Of a DNA stretch of 64,000 nucleotides, positions 18,331 through 27,424 are shown one piece after another. The translations under genes were made by a program, and so were the position numbers. The notes beneath the pieces are model-generated. The model ran no database searches. It was not told the DNA's origin and was given only the letters and a program-made list of their open reading frames with translations. The stretch comes from Nocardioides sp. Arc9.136. Lineage in GTDB: Bacteria; Actinomycetota; Actinomycetes; Propionibacteriales; Nocardioidaceae. The stretch's first letter is position 1; every line of letters starts with the position of its first letter. The stretch is from contig NZ_CP113431.1 in assembly GCF_030506255.1 (NCBI RefSeq), positions 310,001-374,000 of the forward strand. The letters are read 5' to 3'.

Positions 18331-18454
18331 GCCGCCATCGTAGGGCGCGGGGTGCAGCCCGGCAGGCGTCCACAGCAACCCGCGGAGTGGGGTTGTCCAC
18401 AACGCCTCGCCGGCCGAGCCGGGGGCGTCGGCGCCCCCGGGAACGGTTCCGGAC

Positions 18455-19528
18455 ATGCCTGCACCCCAGACCCCCGCCCCGCTGCTGGTCACCAGCGACC
18501 CCGCCCTGCTCGACGACCTGCGTCGCCTCGCCGCCGCGGCCGGCATCGAGGCCGAGGTCGCGCCCGACGCGGTCGCCGCGCTGCGCCGCTGGACCGCCCC
18601 ACCGCTGGTGCTGGTCGGCGCCGACGTCGCCGGCGACCTCGCCCACCTCGGACCGGCGCGCCGCCCCGGCGTCCACCTGGTCACCTGGGGCCCGCCGGGC
18701 GAGGACGTCTACCGCGACGCGGTCGCGCTGGGCGTCGAGTCGGTGCTCGGCCTGCCCGGGGCGGAGGCCCGGCTCACCGAGGCGCTGACCGACCTCGGGG
18801 AGGGCGGACCCGCGCCGGGTCTCGTGCTCGGGACGGTCGGCGGGTCCGGGGGCGCCGGCGCCACGACGTTCGCCTGCGCCCTCGGGCAGGTGGCGGCGAG
18901 GACGGGCCGGGCCGTGGTCGTCGACGCCGACCCGCTGGGGCCGGGGGTCGACCGGGTGCTCGGGCTGGAGGGGTGCGAGGGCTTCCGCTGGGACGCCCTG
19001 TGCCGCACGAGCGGCCGGCTCGGCGGGCGTGCGCTGCGCGAGGCGCTGCCCCGGCGGGGCGGGCTGGGGGCGCTCGGCTGGTACGCCGGCTCGACCGACC
19101 CGCTGCAGCCCGGCGCCCTCCGCGAGGTCCTCTCCGCGGCCCGGCGGGGCCACGACACCGTCGTCGTCGACCTGCCGCGCTCGGTCGACGCCATGACGGG
19201 GTCGGCTGGTGACGAGGTGCTCGCGCGCTGCGACCAGGTGCTCCTCGTGGTCCGCCCCACCGTGGCCGGGGTGTCCTCGGCGGCGCGGCTGTGCGCCCGG
19301 CTGCCCGACCGGGACCGGGTGCGGCTGGTCGTCCGCGGCCGGGGCCTCGAGCCGGGCGAGGTCGCGCGCGTCTGCGGAGCCCCCGTCGTGGCCGCGATGG
19401 CCGACCAGCGCGGCCTCGCGGAGTCGATCGACCTCGGCCTGGGACCGGTGCGCTCACCGCGCTGCCACCTCGGCCGTGCCGCCGAGGCGGTCCTCGCCCG
19501 GCTGGCCGTCCTCGGGGTGGCGGCGTGA
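18455..19528 (+). CDS. ssd: Ssd/CpaE-like septum-site/secretion ATPase (helicase/secretion neighbourhood)
   Basis: A 357-residue CpaE/MinD-like protein of the actinobacterial 'helicase/secretion neighbourhood' (Mycobacterium Ssd family). An N-terminal receiver-like domain (1-120) is followed by a ParA/MinD domain with a deviant Walker A (GGSGGAGATTF, about 130-140), VVDADPLGPGVD and VVVDLPRS. The P-loop has Ala-Thr-Thr where MinD has Lys-Thr-Thr, so ATP hydrolysis may be altered. In caulobacters CpaE localises the Tad machine. A GGAACGGTTCC palindrome lies just before the ATG. Its stop overlaps the CpaF start by 4 bp. Confidence 0.88.
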   Translation: MPAPQTPAPLLVTSDPALLDDLRRLAAAAGIEAEVAPDAVAALRRWTAPPLVLVGADVAGDLAHLGPARRPGVHLVTWGPPGEDVYRDAVALGVESVLGLPGAEARLTEALTDLGEGGPAPGLVLGTVGGSGGAGATTFACALGQVAARTGRAVVVDADPLGPGVDRVLGLEGCEGFRWDALCRTSGRLGGRALREALPRRGGLGALGWYAGSTDPLQPGALREVLSAARRGHDTVVVDLPRSVDAMTGSAGDEVLARCDQVLLVVRPTVAGVSSAARLCARLPDRDRVRLVVRGRGLEPGEVARVCGAPVVAAMADQRGLAESIDLGLGPVRSPRCHLGRAAEAVLARLAVLGVAA

Positions 19529-20685
19529 GCCGGGCGGTCCTGCCCGGGGACGCTGTCCGTCCCGCGGCGGAGGGGGTGGGAGCGGACGTCGTCGACGCGG
19601 TGCGCGAGCGGCTCGCCCGGACGCCCGGCGACCTCACTCCGCACCGGGTGGCCGAGGCCCTCCGGGCCGCCGGTCGGCCCGTCGGCGACGCGACGGTGCT
19701 GGCGGTCCACGACGCGCTGCGCCGCGACGTCCTGGGCGCCGGACCGCTCGAGCCGCTGCTGCGCCTGCCCGGCGTGACCGACGTCCTCGTCAACGGCCCC
19801 GACGCGGTGTACGTCGACCGCGGCGACGGCCTGGAGCGGACCGACGTGCGCTTCCCCGACGACGCGGCGGTGCGGCGGCTGGCGCAGCGCCTGGCCGGCC
19901 TCGGCGGACGGCGCCTGGACGACGCCGTGCCCCACGTCGACCTGCGGCTGGGCGACGGCACGCGCCTGCACGCCGTGCTGGCCCCGGTGGCCCGGCCGGG
20001 CACCACCGTCTCGCTGCGCGTGCCGCACGCGCGCACCTTCACCCTCGACGAGCTCGTCGCCGCCGGGACGCTCACCAGCGAGTCGGCCCGGCTGGTGCGG
20101 GCCGTCGTCGACGCCCGGCTCGCCTTCCTGGTCACCGGCGGCACCGGGACCGGCAAGACCACCCTGCTCGCGGCGCTCCTCGCCCTGGTCGACCCCACCG
20201 AGCGCCTGGTGGTCGTCGAGGACTCCTCCGAGCTGCGACCCGACCACCCCCACGTCGTCGGGCTCGAGGCACGGCCGGCCAACCTCGAGGGGGCCGGTGA
20301 GGTCGCCCTCCGCACCCTGGTGCGCCAGGCGCTGCGGATGCGCCCGGACCGGATCGTGGTCGGCGAGGTGCGCGGGGGCGAGGTCGTCGGTTGGAGGGGT
20401 AACCACCGGGTTCGACCTGGGCTTCCGTCTGGAGGTCGCGGCGTGACGCTGTGCGACGGGATGGTCCGCCGGAGACGTGGGAGGGGCCATCGGAGGACCT
20501 GGCGGCAGGCGGGCGGGCCCGAGCCCCGGGCCGGTCCCGCGAGCGTTCGGAAGTCAGCAAAGACGGCCACTACAGCGAGCAACGGAGACAGAGATGAAGA
20601 AAGCGAAGACGAAGGATCGGTTCAGTTCTTTCGACGGCCAGGACGTCCACCACATCGGACTGGATGGAGAGGCGGGTTCGGTTAA
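19525..20685 (+). pseudogene. cpaF: Tad/CpaF secretion ATPase, 5' part, interrupted by integrative element
   Basis: TadA/CpaF-type traffic ATPase of the Tad system. The host-encoded part (19525-20389, 288 codons) has the N-terminal domain, LLRLPGVTDVLVNGP, the Walker A GGTGTGKTT near residue 208, the Asp box VVVEDSSELR and the Walker B-like PDRIVVGEVRG. The next expected element, the His box GCGTLHANS, is missing: at 20389 the sequence enters the integrated element and the frame runs on for 99 unrelated codons to 20685. The missing 3' part lies at 29902-30255. Without the His box the fragment should be inactive. Joining at the 11-bp repeat gives an intact 402-residue protein. Confidence 0.93.
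20379..20409. other. attL: attL of the integrative element
   Basis: The core CGAGGTCGTCG (20379-20389) is repeated exactly at 29901-29911. On the element side lies GGTTGGAGGGGTAACC (20389-20404), which is an imperfect inverted copy of 29879-29894; the inner 13-mer GGGTAACCACCGG (20397-20409) is perfectly inverted at 29874-29886. This is the paired half-site layout of a large serine integrase attP split between the two ends. Confidence 0.82.
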
Positions 20686-21058
20686 CGACGTGTGGTTCGA
20701 GCAGGAACTACGCGACTGGGAGCACCAGGGAGTCGACGCACGAGTCGTCTACCTGGCGCGACCGCTGTTGGAAGGCAACACGGCTCAGCAGCGGGAGGCG
20801 CACCAACTGTTAGGTCGCATCCGTGACAACTGGATGCGGCCGGGAGAGGCCATGAGCGAGGTGGCTGGCTTGCTGGGCCGCCAAGGGCTCCCGCTCGGGT
20901 CGATGCCAAAGGCGACCGACGAAGAACTGAACGAGGCCTGGGACGGGATGTCCGGCTCCGCTGGCTCCCGCCCGACTGGCGATGTCTCCTTCGGCAAGAG
21001 CGAGAAGTCGGAGCGCGACGCGCAGACAGGTGGGTGGGTCGCCTCACCGCGCGACTGA
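20594..21058 (+). CDS. Hypothetical element protein
   Basis: A 154-residue hydrophilic protein that I do not recognise. It begins with a Lys-rich stretch and has a helical middle (about 35-100, with Gln/Arg-rich helices) and a Ser/Gly-rich tail. The ATG at 20594 follows a GGAGACAGAG site. It is the first gene inside the left end, followed by its own terminator at 21068-21102, so it is a separate transcription unit from the next three genes. Base composition is moderately lower in GC than the host. Confidence 0.6.
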   Translation: MKKAKTKDRFSSFDGQDVHHIGLDGEAGSVNDVWFEQELRDWEHQGVDARVVYLARPLLEGNTAQQREAHQLLGRIRDNWMRPGEAMSEVAGLLGRQGLPLGSMPKATDEELNEAWDGMSGSAGSRPTGDVSFGKSEKSERDAQTGGWVASPRD

Positions 21059-21067
21059 GGTAGACGG

Positions 21068-21102
21068 CACACCGAGGGCCCTGGTTCAGGACCCTCGGTG
21101 TG
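21068..21102 (+). terminator. Rho-independent-like terminator
   Basis: CACACCGAGGG pairs with CCCTCGGTGTG (11 bp) around a 13-nt loop, 10 nt after the stop of the 154-residue gene. Confidence 0.75.
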
Positions 21103-21218
21103 TCCCTTCGCGACGCGCCGTAATGTCGGCGCGTCGTCCTACTCTGGATCGTCCAACGAGGCACGGTGTCAACGCAGGTGAATCCGAGAGACCGTGTCGA
21201 ACTCGCGAAGCGGGTGGC

Positions 21219-21707
21219 ATGATGACTGGAATGGCGGCCAAGCAACTCGTTGTTCAGGCCCACGGCCTGAGTGGCGACTCGCTCGATGCCGTCGACCGTC
21301 GCGCTCACACACGACCTTGGGACTACGCCGACCCGAGCATTGGTAGAAAGCCAGCCGTCCTTGGCACCGCGGGCCTGCTCAGGCTCGCAGCCGCGCTGGT
21401 ATCAACCGGCTACCGGATCGCCGAGGTCGACATCCGGGACTCCGAATTCAGCGAGTTGAGCGAAGATATCGACCAGGAGTTTTCCTCGCTCCTTCGTCGG
21501 CTCCTCAATGAGAGAGATGACCGGGCGAGCCAGCGCTTGCTGCTCGATCACGAGTTGGTACTGGTCGGAGTGACCGTCCGAATGCCGAAATCGAAAAAAG
21601 AGTTCAGTGTCAATCGCGATGGCGAACTCCGTGTCCTGCGGGAGGGAACTCTCCCTGAGGTAGTGGGGGATCTCGGGCTTGCTTTCGGCTTCCGCCGCGA
21701 GGGCTGA
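21219..21707 (+). CDS. Unknown protein, first gene of three-gene cassette
   Basis: A 162-residue soluble protein without a recognised domain. It has a mixed alpha/beta look, with an acidic helical stretch (about 65-105, rich in Glu/Asp/Ser) and a C-terminal part with Lys-rich SKKEF. Three in-frame ATGs (21219, 21222, 21231) compete; none has a strong ribosome site, so the start is uncertain. The next gene begins 2 nt after its stop. The codon use is far less GC3-biased than the host, pointing to recent transfer. Function unknown; see the cassette finding. Confidence 0.6.
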   Translation: MMTGMAAKQLVVQAHGLSGDSLDAVDRRAHTRPWDYADPSIGRKPAVLGTAGLLRLAAALVSTGYRIAEVDIRDSEFSELSEDIDQEFSSLLRRLLNERDDRASQRLLLDHELVLVGVTVRMPKSKKEFSVNRDGELRVLREGTLPEVVGDLGLAFGFRREG

Positions 21708-21709
21708 GG

Positions 21710-22357
21710 ATGCCGACTTGGTTCGGCCCCGTCGACGCTCTCCTCCGCACGGCCGCTGCGCTAGCGGCCTACTTCTCAGTCCGCTGGCTAAAGGGTGAAG
21801 TCGGATTCGACCCTCCTTTCCTGGTCGGCGAAGGAATAACCGTCCTTGCGGCCTTGCTGGTATCTGGACTAGCAAGTCAAAAGTTGTGGCGATGGCCCCG
21901 GCTCACCCTCGTGTGGGCGGTCGGAGACAAGGTAGTCGACCAGCCCACATTCGAAATCCGGGCTGGAGACGAGCGTCGGCGCCGGGTGGTCAGCCACCAA
22001 GTGTGCGCCTCCGAGCCCTCGATCTTCTCTTGGCTGGTCCTTCGTAGGTTGTCGAGGGATCACACCTATCTGGCTCTCAGGGTGGTTCCGGAGGGGGCGT
22101 TCTACCTCACCGAAGATCTCTCGTTGGAAACGGTCCAGTTCATCCCTGAGGCGTACGGCTTCAAGCACACCCTGCCGGATCTAGGTGAGTCGGGCCTGAT
22201 AGCTCTGACTCGCGTTGAGTGGGAGCCGGCTCGTCCCGGGCTTCCCGTCCGTTGCTCGGTGCGGTGGCGTCTGGAAGTTGTTGGGAAGCAAGGACGGCTG
22301 GCGCGCCGCCTGGTACACCTAGACGCCTGCGTAAAGAACGTCGAACTCGGCGACTAG
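21710..22357 (+). CDS. Unknown membrane-anchored protein, second gene of cassette
   Basis: A 215-residue protein with two hydrophobic segments near the N-terminus (about 8-25 and 42-60) and a cytosolic domain of about 150 residues rich in beta-type segments. That topology, a hairpin anchor plus a soluble domain, is common in membrane effectors of defence systems, but no family signature is visible. It starts 2 nt after the previous stop and is followed 13 nt later by the third gene, so the three form one operon. Low GC3 compared with the host. Confidence 0.6.
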   Translation: MPTWFGPVDALLRTAAALAAYFSVRWLKGEVGFDPPFLVGEGITVLAALLVSGLASQKLWRWPRLTLVWAVGDKVVDQPTFEIRAGDERRRRVVSHQVCASEPSIFSWLVLRRLSRDHTYLALRVVPEGAFYLTEDLSLETVQFIPEAYGFKHTLPDLGESGLIALTRVEWEPARPGLPVRCSVRWRLEVVGKQGRLARRLVHLDACVKNVELGD

Positions 22358-22370
22358 ATATCGGAGCGTC

Positions 22371-23363
22371 ATGGCCACCACAACGTCGGGCCAGATCTCG
22401 GTCACGCCCGTCCGCATCCACACGACTGCAACGCTAGAGGCGTTGCAGGATGCCATCGGGAAAGATCTGTATCGCGGCAAACCTGGTAGCCGCGGCTGGG
22501 GGTCGGTGAAGGACGGGACTGACCCTCTTATCGGGCGGGTCACGAGAGAGCGTCCCAGTGGCGGACGGCCAGAACCTGTCTTCGACCCCGATCCGTACCC
22601 GAAGCAGTTGCGCGCGCGCCTCTACTGGGACGAGCGGGACAAGAGGCTTGAGCAAGTCATCGGCATGCAAGGAGACTCGACGGCTGTCAGCCTGCTCCGT
22701 GCGGCGGACGTGACGTTCGCGCCGAGCAGCCAGGACGGCGAGCTCGTCGGCCTCCTCGGTGAACGGAACGACGGCCGGCTGAGGGCGCAGGTACTTCCGG
22801 CCGTGGAGGATCTAGTCCGGTCAGTCGACAAGTCCGCCACGCTCCAGCGCGACGACAACGATCTGTCATTCGGTGATGACGACTTCTTCCGCTGGGTCCT
22901 GTACCGGGCGACGCATGACCCCGAGTTGAACGATGATCTCGAAATCCTATGGGTTCGTTCGATGGCGAACCAGGACGTCTCGTTCCGGGCGACTAGCATG
23001 ACCCGCGGCGTCGAACTTGATCGTCCGGAATTGCTCGCACTCCTCGCTGGTGCGCTCAACAAGTTCGGACCAGCAAAGATCATCGTTTCCTCCGAGTCGC
23101 TGTCGCTGCGGGTGTCGCTTGAAGTTACCTCATCGGGTGCTTTCTCGATCTACCGCGGTGACACTGAGTACGATTACGACTTGAATGACGAGCCGTTGTC
23201 GGACGACGAGGAAGGATTGAAGTTGCTTCAGGATGTCGCATTCGAAATACTTCCTGAGTTGAAGCGTCTGCACAATGCTGACAGTGATTGGCGAGACACC
23301 AATCGTGATGCTTTCCGTCAGGAGGCTCGACACTTACTCCAGGGCGTACTGGACGCTTTGTAG
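22371..23363 (+). CDS. Unknown protein, third gene of cassette
   Basis: A 330-residue soluble protein with no recognised motif. The C-terminal third is strongly acidic (YDYDLNDEPLSDDEEG near residue 265-280) and ends in a helix. The middle has a long helical region (about 95-200). A strong terminator (23431-23468) follows 68 nt after the stop, closing the operon. It has no Walker, HNH, PLD or nuclease signature that I can see, so I cannot assign a function. Composition matches the two preceding genes. Confidence 0.62.
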   Translation: MATTTSGQISVTPVRIHTTATLEALQDAIGKDLYRGKPGSRGWGSVKDGTDPLIGRVTRERPSGGRPEPVFDPDPYPKQLRARLYWDERDKRLEQVIGMQGDSTAVSLLRAADVTFAPSSQDGELVGLLGERNDGRLRAQVLPAVEDLVRSVDKSATLQRDDNDLSFGDDDFFRWVLYRATHDPELNDDLEILWVRSMANQDVSFRATSMTRGVELDRPELLALLAGALNKFGPAKIIVSSESLSLRVSLEVTSSGAFSIYRGDTEYDYDLNDEPLSDDEEGLKLLQDVAFEILPELKRLHNADSDWRDTNRDAFRQEARHLLQGVLDAL

Positions 23364-23430
23364 GGGATTGCGCATCCGGCGAGGTGCGTGGTCTCCTAGT
23401 GTGGCGATTCCTGGCAGAGTCGACACTTCA

Positions 23431-23468
23431 CAAGACCCCCGACCTGGTGGCTCCGGTCGGGGGTCTTG
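23431..23468. terminator. Strong hairpin terminator
   Basis: CAAGACCCCCGACC pairs perfectly with GGTCGGGGGTCTTG (14 bp) across a 10-nt loop. It ends the three-gene cassette. Confidence 0.85.
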
Positions 23469-23737
23469 CAGCGTCCCGGGGGGCGGGGACACCACCCTCC
23501 AGTCCCAAAGTGCGGCACTTGCACGGCTGAATCCTGCCGTGCTTGACTGGGCGCAGCGGCCGCACCTAGACCGGTCGCGAAGTCAGACGGCGGATAAATG
23601 GGCAGTGCGATGCAACCGCTTCTGGACGGAGCCTGAAGACATTCAAGGCTGATTCCAGACCGCCAATTAGTCTGACCCGGACCATCCGATGACCCCGGTC
23701 GGGTGAGCGAAGGGTCAATCTCATTCGAGGTTGACCC
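23469..23737. promoter_or_regulatory. Non-coding stretch with hairpin and inverted-repeat operator
   Basis: No convincing gene. It contains a small hairpin GCACGG...CCGTGC (about 23520-23543). Just before the next start codon, AAGGGTCAA (23710-23718) and TTGACCCTT (23731-23739) form an inverted repeat with 9-bp perfect arms and a 12-bp spacer. This looks like an operator for a dimeric repressor controlling the replication genes. Confidence 0.5.
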
Positions 23738-23965
23738 TTGCACTCTGCCATCCCGGAACTCCGCGTCCACCTGATCCCGAGCGAACTCTCTCGCTCGGAC
23801 CACCAGCGCCTACTGCGCCTTCTCTTCGACTTCCCAGAGCCAGGCATGCCGACTGGCGGGGAGGCGGGTGCTCACGATGTCGCCCGCGATGCAAGCCGAG
23901 ATCACGGCGAGGGGTTCCCTTCCTTGTCTCCTCGCCGTGGTCTGGTGAACCGGAGTGCACGATGA
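23738..23965 (+). CDS. Small hypothetical protein upstream of replication genes
   Basis: A possible 75-residue protein with a TTG start directly on the right arm of the operator. The first 35 residues look like real protein with a helix (SRSDHQRLLRLLFDF), the rest is Ser/Gly/Arg-rich. Support for its being real is that its TGA overlaps the next ATG in ATGA, as for coupled genes. Against it, a hairpin CACGGCGAGG...CCTCGCCGTG (about 23901-23940) lies in its 3' end and no ribosome site is evident. Confidence 0.4.
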   Translation: MHSAIPELRVHLIPSELSRSDHQRLLRLLFDFPEPGMPTGGEAGAHDVARDASRDHGEGFPSLSPRRGLVNRSAR

Positions 23966-24267
23966 GCGACTTCGACCCCTACGACTTCGCCGAGGACGAC
24001 CCGTTCGCCGACGCGATCAGGGAGCGCACCTACACCGAGGTCCGTGACGTCGTTGGCGGTCTCGACGCAGAGTGGTTCCGCCAGCACCCGCGCTTCACCA
24101 AGCGCATCCGCAAGTACGTCCCGGGCGAGTTCGACAATGAGACCGGTGGCGTATGCGGCGACCCTGGTGACTCCGTCGTCGTCCTCGTTCGACGGGACGG
24201 CATCAAGGTGTTGTTCCTAGTCGGGACCTTCGACGGCCGCGAGACTGAGGCCGGTGGTCTCCCGTGA
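23962..24267 (+). CDS. Hypothetical acidic protein in replication operon
   Basis: A 101-residue protein: acidic N-terminus (Asp-rich, DPYDFAEDDPFAD), a helical middle with WFRQHPRFTKRIRKYVPGEF, and a beta-rich end. I do not recognise a family. It overlaps the prim-pol gene by 4 bp (GTGA), which implies coupled translation and a role linked to replication, for example as a small regulator of the primase/helicase. Confidence 0.65.
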   Translation: MSDFDPYDFAEDDPFADAIRERTYTEVRDVVGGLDAEWFRQHPRFTKRIRKYVPGEFDNETGGVCGDPGDSVVVLVRRDGIKVLFLVGTFDGRETEAGGLP

Positions 24268-26273
24268 CGGAGCCACTCACCTTCGAGTTGTCAGATGATC
24301 GCCCGACAACCCTCAACACACCTTCGCGGGGCAAGCCCGCGTCGGGAACCGGCGGGCCATCCACCGGGGCCCAACCCCGACGCGGTGCCGCGAAGGTCAG
24401 GAGTGGCCCGTCCCGCGGTCCCGGGACGGTGCAGGAGTGGGGAGAGTGGCTCGCCGGACGGGGCTGCCACGTCTTCCCGCTCACGCCAGGAGGTAAGACG
24501 CCCGCGATCAGCGCCTCCTGGACCAACGCAGCGAGCCGCGACTCGGCCAAGATCACGAAGTGGTTCGCCGCCAGCGACCGCAACATCGGCGTTCACTGCG
24601 GACGCTCTGGGCTGCTCGTGGTCGACGAGGACGAACCCGGGGCGTTCGAGCGCTTCGCGACGCAGGCCGGACACGAGGTGCCAAAGACGCTCGTCGTCCG
24701 AACCGGCAAAGGCAAGCACTTCTACTTCCGCGTGCCGGACGGCCTGCAGTTCGGCAACGGTCGGGGCCCGCTGTCGGGATGTGACGTCCGTGCAGGCAAC
24801 GGCTACGTCGTCGGCCCCGGGTCGGTCCACGAGTCCGGAGCGAAGTACGAGCCGGACGACCTCGATGCGCCCGTCGCCCCGATGCCTGATTGGCTCGTTG
24901 ACGCGCTGACCCCCGAACCAGCTCGCGTAGCCGAGCGGGTCGCAGCGCCTGCCGCCCCCGGCTACGCGGAGGTTGCTCTCCGTGATGAGGTGCGGTCGGT
25001 GCGGAATGCGCGAGAGGGCACACGCAACGAGACGTTGAACGGGGCGGCGTTCAACCTTGGGCAGTTGGCCGCCGGAGGCGCCCTGCACCCGGACGAGGTC
25101 CAGACGGCTCTGCTCGACGCGGCGCTTACGGCTGGCCTGGACGAGGCATCGTCGCGCAAGACCATCAAGTCCGGCTTCGATGCGGGTGCGGCGAGCCCCC
25201 GCTCTGGTCCCGCTGCAACACCGGTAGACGCGGGGGCGTGGGAACCGCTCGACCTCGCGCAGTGGTTCCGGTCGCCTCCCCCTCCAGCGCAGCGCTTCGG
25301 ATCTGGGCAGATGTTGTATCGCGGTGCGCTGCACTGGCTCGCGGGAGAGCCCGAGAGCGGCAAGTCGATCCTGATGCTCCAGTGGGCTCTGGAGGAGATG
25401 CGGCTTGGCAACAACGTGGTCCTGCTGGACGAGGAGGCCGGACCGCGCGACGTGTTTGCGAAGTTGCAGGCGCTTGGCGCATCGCCAGACCTGCTGGCGA
25501 GCCACCTCACCTACCTGCCCCCGGCGGGCCGGAACCTGCTCCGAGAGGCAGAGACGCTGCGGGATGTAGTTGGCGACCGGCGAGCCACCTTCGTGGGGGT
25601 CGACGGTGCGGCAGCGCACCTGGCGATCGCGGACCTAAACGAAGACTCCGCAACCGACGTAACGAAGTTCGTCGTCAGGGGCCTGTTGCCACTGGCGCAC
25701 TCCGTGAACGCGTCGGTGGTGGTGCTCGATCACATGACCAAGAGCGTCAGCAACACCCGCTACGCCCGAGGTTCTGGCGCCAAGCTGGCTAAGGCCGACG
25801 CTGCCTACTACGTCGAGGCGGTCCAGCCGTTCTCGAAGGTGAGCAGCGGCCGAGTGCGGATTACCTCCACCAAGGACCGGCTGGGGGAGTTCGGGCGCAA
25901 CGCGGTGTGGGACGTCAACGTCGACACCTCCGACAGCCGCATCCGGCTCGGGTTCTCCCACCTGACAACGGAGGAGGCGGCTTCGATCAGTGCCAGGGCA
26001 AGCCGGGGGCCGAACCCCGGCAAGGACGCCGGGATTCGGACCGATGTCGTCTCGTTCCTGCGCGCCAACCCCGGGGCATCCACGCGTGCCCTGCGGGAAG
26101 CCAAGATCGCGGGGAAGGACGCTCTGGAGCGGGTCTTGAACGAGATGAGAGAAGCAGGCGAGATCCGGGTCGACAGCGCTGGCCACGGCGGCGCACCGCG
26201 CAAGCACTTCCTGAACGAGCCGGCCATTCCGGGCATGACGCTCGACGGATCTGAAAAGGGGGTGCAGCAATGA
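24264..26273 (+). CDS. Prim-pol/AAA ATPase helicase replication protein
   Basis: A 669-residue replication initiator-type protein. After a disordered Pro/Gly-rich leader (1-55), residues about 57-215 form a bifunctional DNA primase/polymerase (PrimPol) domain with GCHVFPLTPGGKTP, IGVHCGRSGLLVVDEDE (catalytic acidic pair) and VVRTGKGKHFYF. Residues about 345-570 form a RepA/RecA-like ATPase with Walker A GEPESGKS near 361 and Walker B-like FVGVDGAAAH. A winged-helix-like segment follows (about 600-650). Such proteins replicate satellites and small integrative elements. GTG start overlapping the previous gene; the stop overlaps a downstream ATG. Confidence 0.9.
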   Translation: MTEPLTFELSDDRPTTLNTPSRGKPASGTGGPSTGAQPRRGAAKVRSGPSRGPGTVQEWGEWLAGRGCHVFPLTPGGKTPAISASWTNAASRDSAKITKWFAASDRNIGVHCGRSGLLVVDEDEPGAFERFATQAGHEVPKTLVVRTGKGKHFYFRVPDGLQFGNGRGPLSGCDVRAGNGYVVGPGSVHESGAKYEPDDLDAPVAPMPDWLVDALTPEPARVAERVAAPAAPGYAEVALRDEVRSVRNAREGTRNETLNGAAFNLGQLAAGGALHPDEVQTALLDAALTAGLDEASSRKTIKSGFDAGAASPRSGPAATPVDAGAWEPLDLAQWFRSPPPPAQRFGSGQMLYRGALHWLAGEPESGKSILMLQWALEEMRLGNNVVLLDEEAGPRDVFAKLQALGASPDLLASHLTYLPPAGRNLLREAETLRDVVGDRRATFVGVDGAAAHLAIADLNEDSATDVTKFVVRGLLPLAHSVNASVVVLDHMTKSVSNTRYARGSGAKLAKADAAYYVEAVQPFSKVSSGRVRITSTKDRLGEFGRNAVWDVNVDTSDSRIRLGFSHLTTEEAASISARASRGPNPGKDAGIRTDVVSFLRANPGASTRALREAKIAGKDALERVLNEMREAGEIRVDSAGHGGAPRKHFLNEPAIPGMTLDGSEKGVQQ

Positions 26274-26536
26274 TCACCACCATCACACGTGGCGGATGTG
26301 GCCGCCACGTGGCCGCCACATGCGCCACATACGTGGCGGGTGTGGCGGCGGCCCCGGAGGGCCGCCACGCCGCCACGTATGGCGTGTGCCCCACGCCCCA
26401 CCACGGGCGTCGCGCAACGGGGCGGGCGGGTGCAGGGGCGCACCCGGGAAAGAGCGCGCCCGCCCGCAGGGGCGCGGAGAACAAGCGCGTCACACGAAAC
26501 GCGCACGCGAGGGAGGCACTCGATGTCGTGGCTTGA
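26270..26536 (+). CDS. Doubtful small frame across the GTGGC/GCCAC repeats
   Basis: An 88-codon frame whose ATG overlaps the prim-pol stop (ATGA) and has an AGGGGG-like site. Its composition follows the dense DNA repeats beneath it (Ala/Gly/His/Arg-rich), and it overlaps the well-supported zinc-finger gene by 14 nt. It may be only a by-product of an origin-like repeat region. Confidence 0.25.
   Translation: MITTITRGGCGRHVAATCATYVAGVAAAPEGRHAATYGVCPTPHHGRRATGRAGAGAHPGKSAPARRGAENKRVTRNAHAREALDVVA
26285..26400. repeat. Cluster of GTGGC/GCCAC repeats, candidate origin or protein-binding array
   Basis: About 90 bp holds five GTGGC and five GCCAC pentamers, often as ACGTGGCGG or CCGCCACGT, with near-palindromic pairs such as GTGGCCGCCAC and GCCACATACGTGGC. 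The array begins just after the replication protein gene, the usual position for iterons or an origin in small replicons. A regulatory role in the downstream genes is an alternative. Confidence 0.5.
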
Positions 26537-26791
26537 GGAACACTGGGACGAGATCGTGGCGCTGCCGCCGGTCCGGACGCCGGTCCGAGTCTGCGCCGTG
26601 GAGGCGTGCGCCAGGCCGAAGCAGGCGCTGGGTCTGTGCACTCCGCACTACACGGCGGCGCGGCAGTTGTTCGATCCCGGCTACCGGGCGCGGTATCTGG
26701 AACAGAAGCGGCGGTCGCGTCGAGCGGCAGAGACCCGGCAGTCGGGTGGGCCGTCGAGAGGCGGTCAGTCGACCCCGACCCCGACCCTGGG

Positions 26792-26801
<10 letters not shown>
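26523..26801 (+). CDS. Small zinc-finger protein
   Basis: A 92-residue basic protein with one visible zinc-binding pattern, CAVEAC then GLCTPHY (Cys-x4-Cys ... Cys-x2-His, residues about 26-45). This is a short finger common in actinophage and mobile-element proteins. A Lys/Arg-rich helix follows (RYLEQKRRSRRAAETR) and then a disordered tail. The ATG at 26523 has GGGAGG 7 nt upstream. It probably binds nucleic acid; its exact role is unknown. Confidence 0.7.
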
Positions 26802-27424
<623 letters not shown>

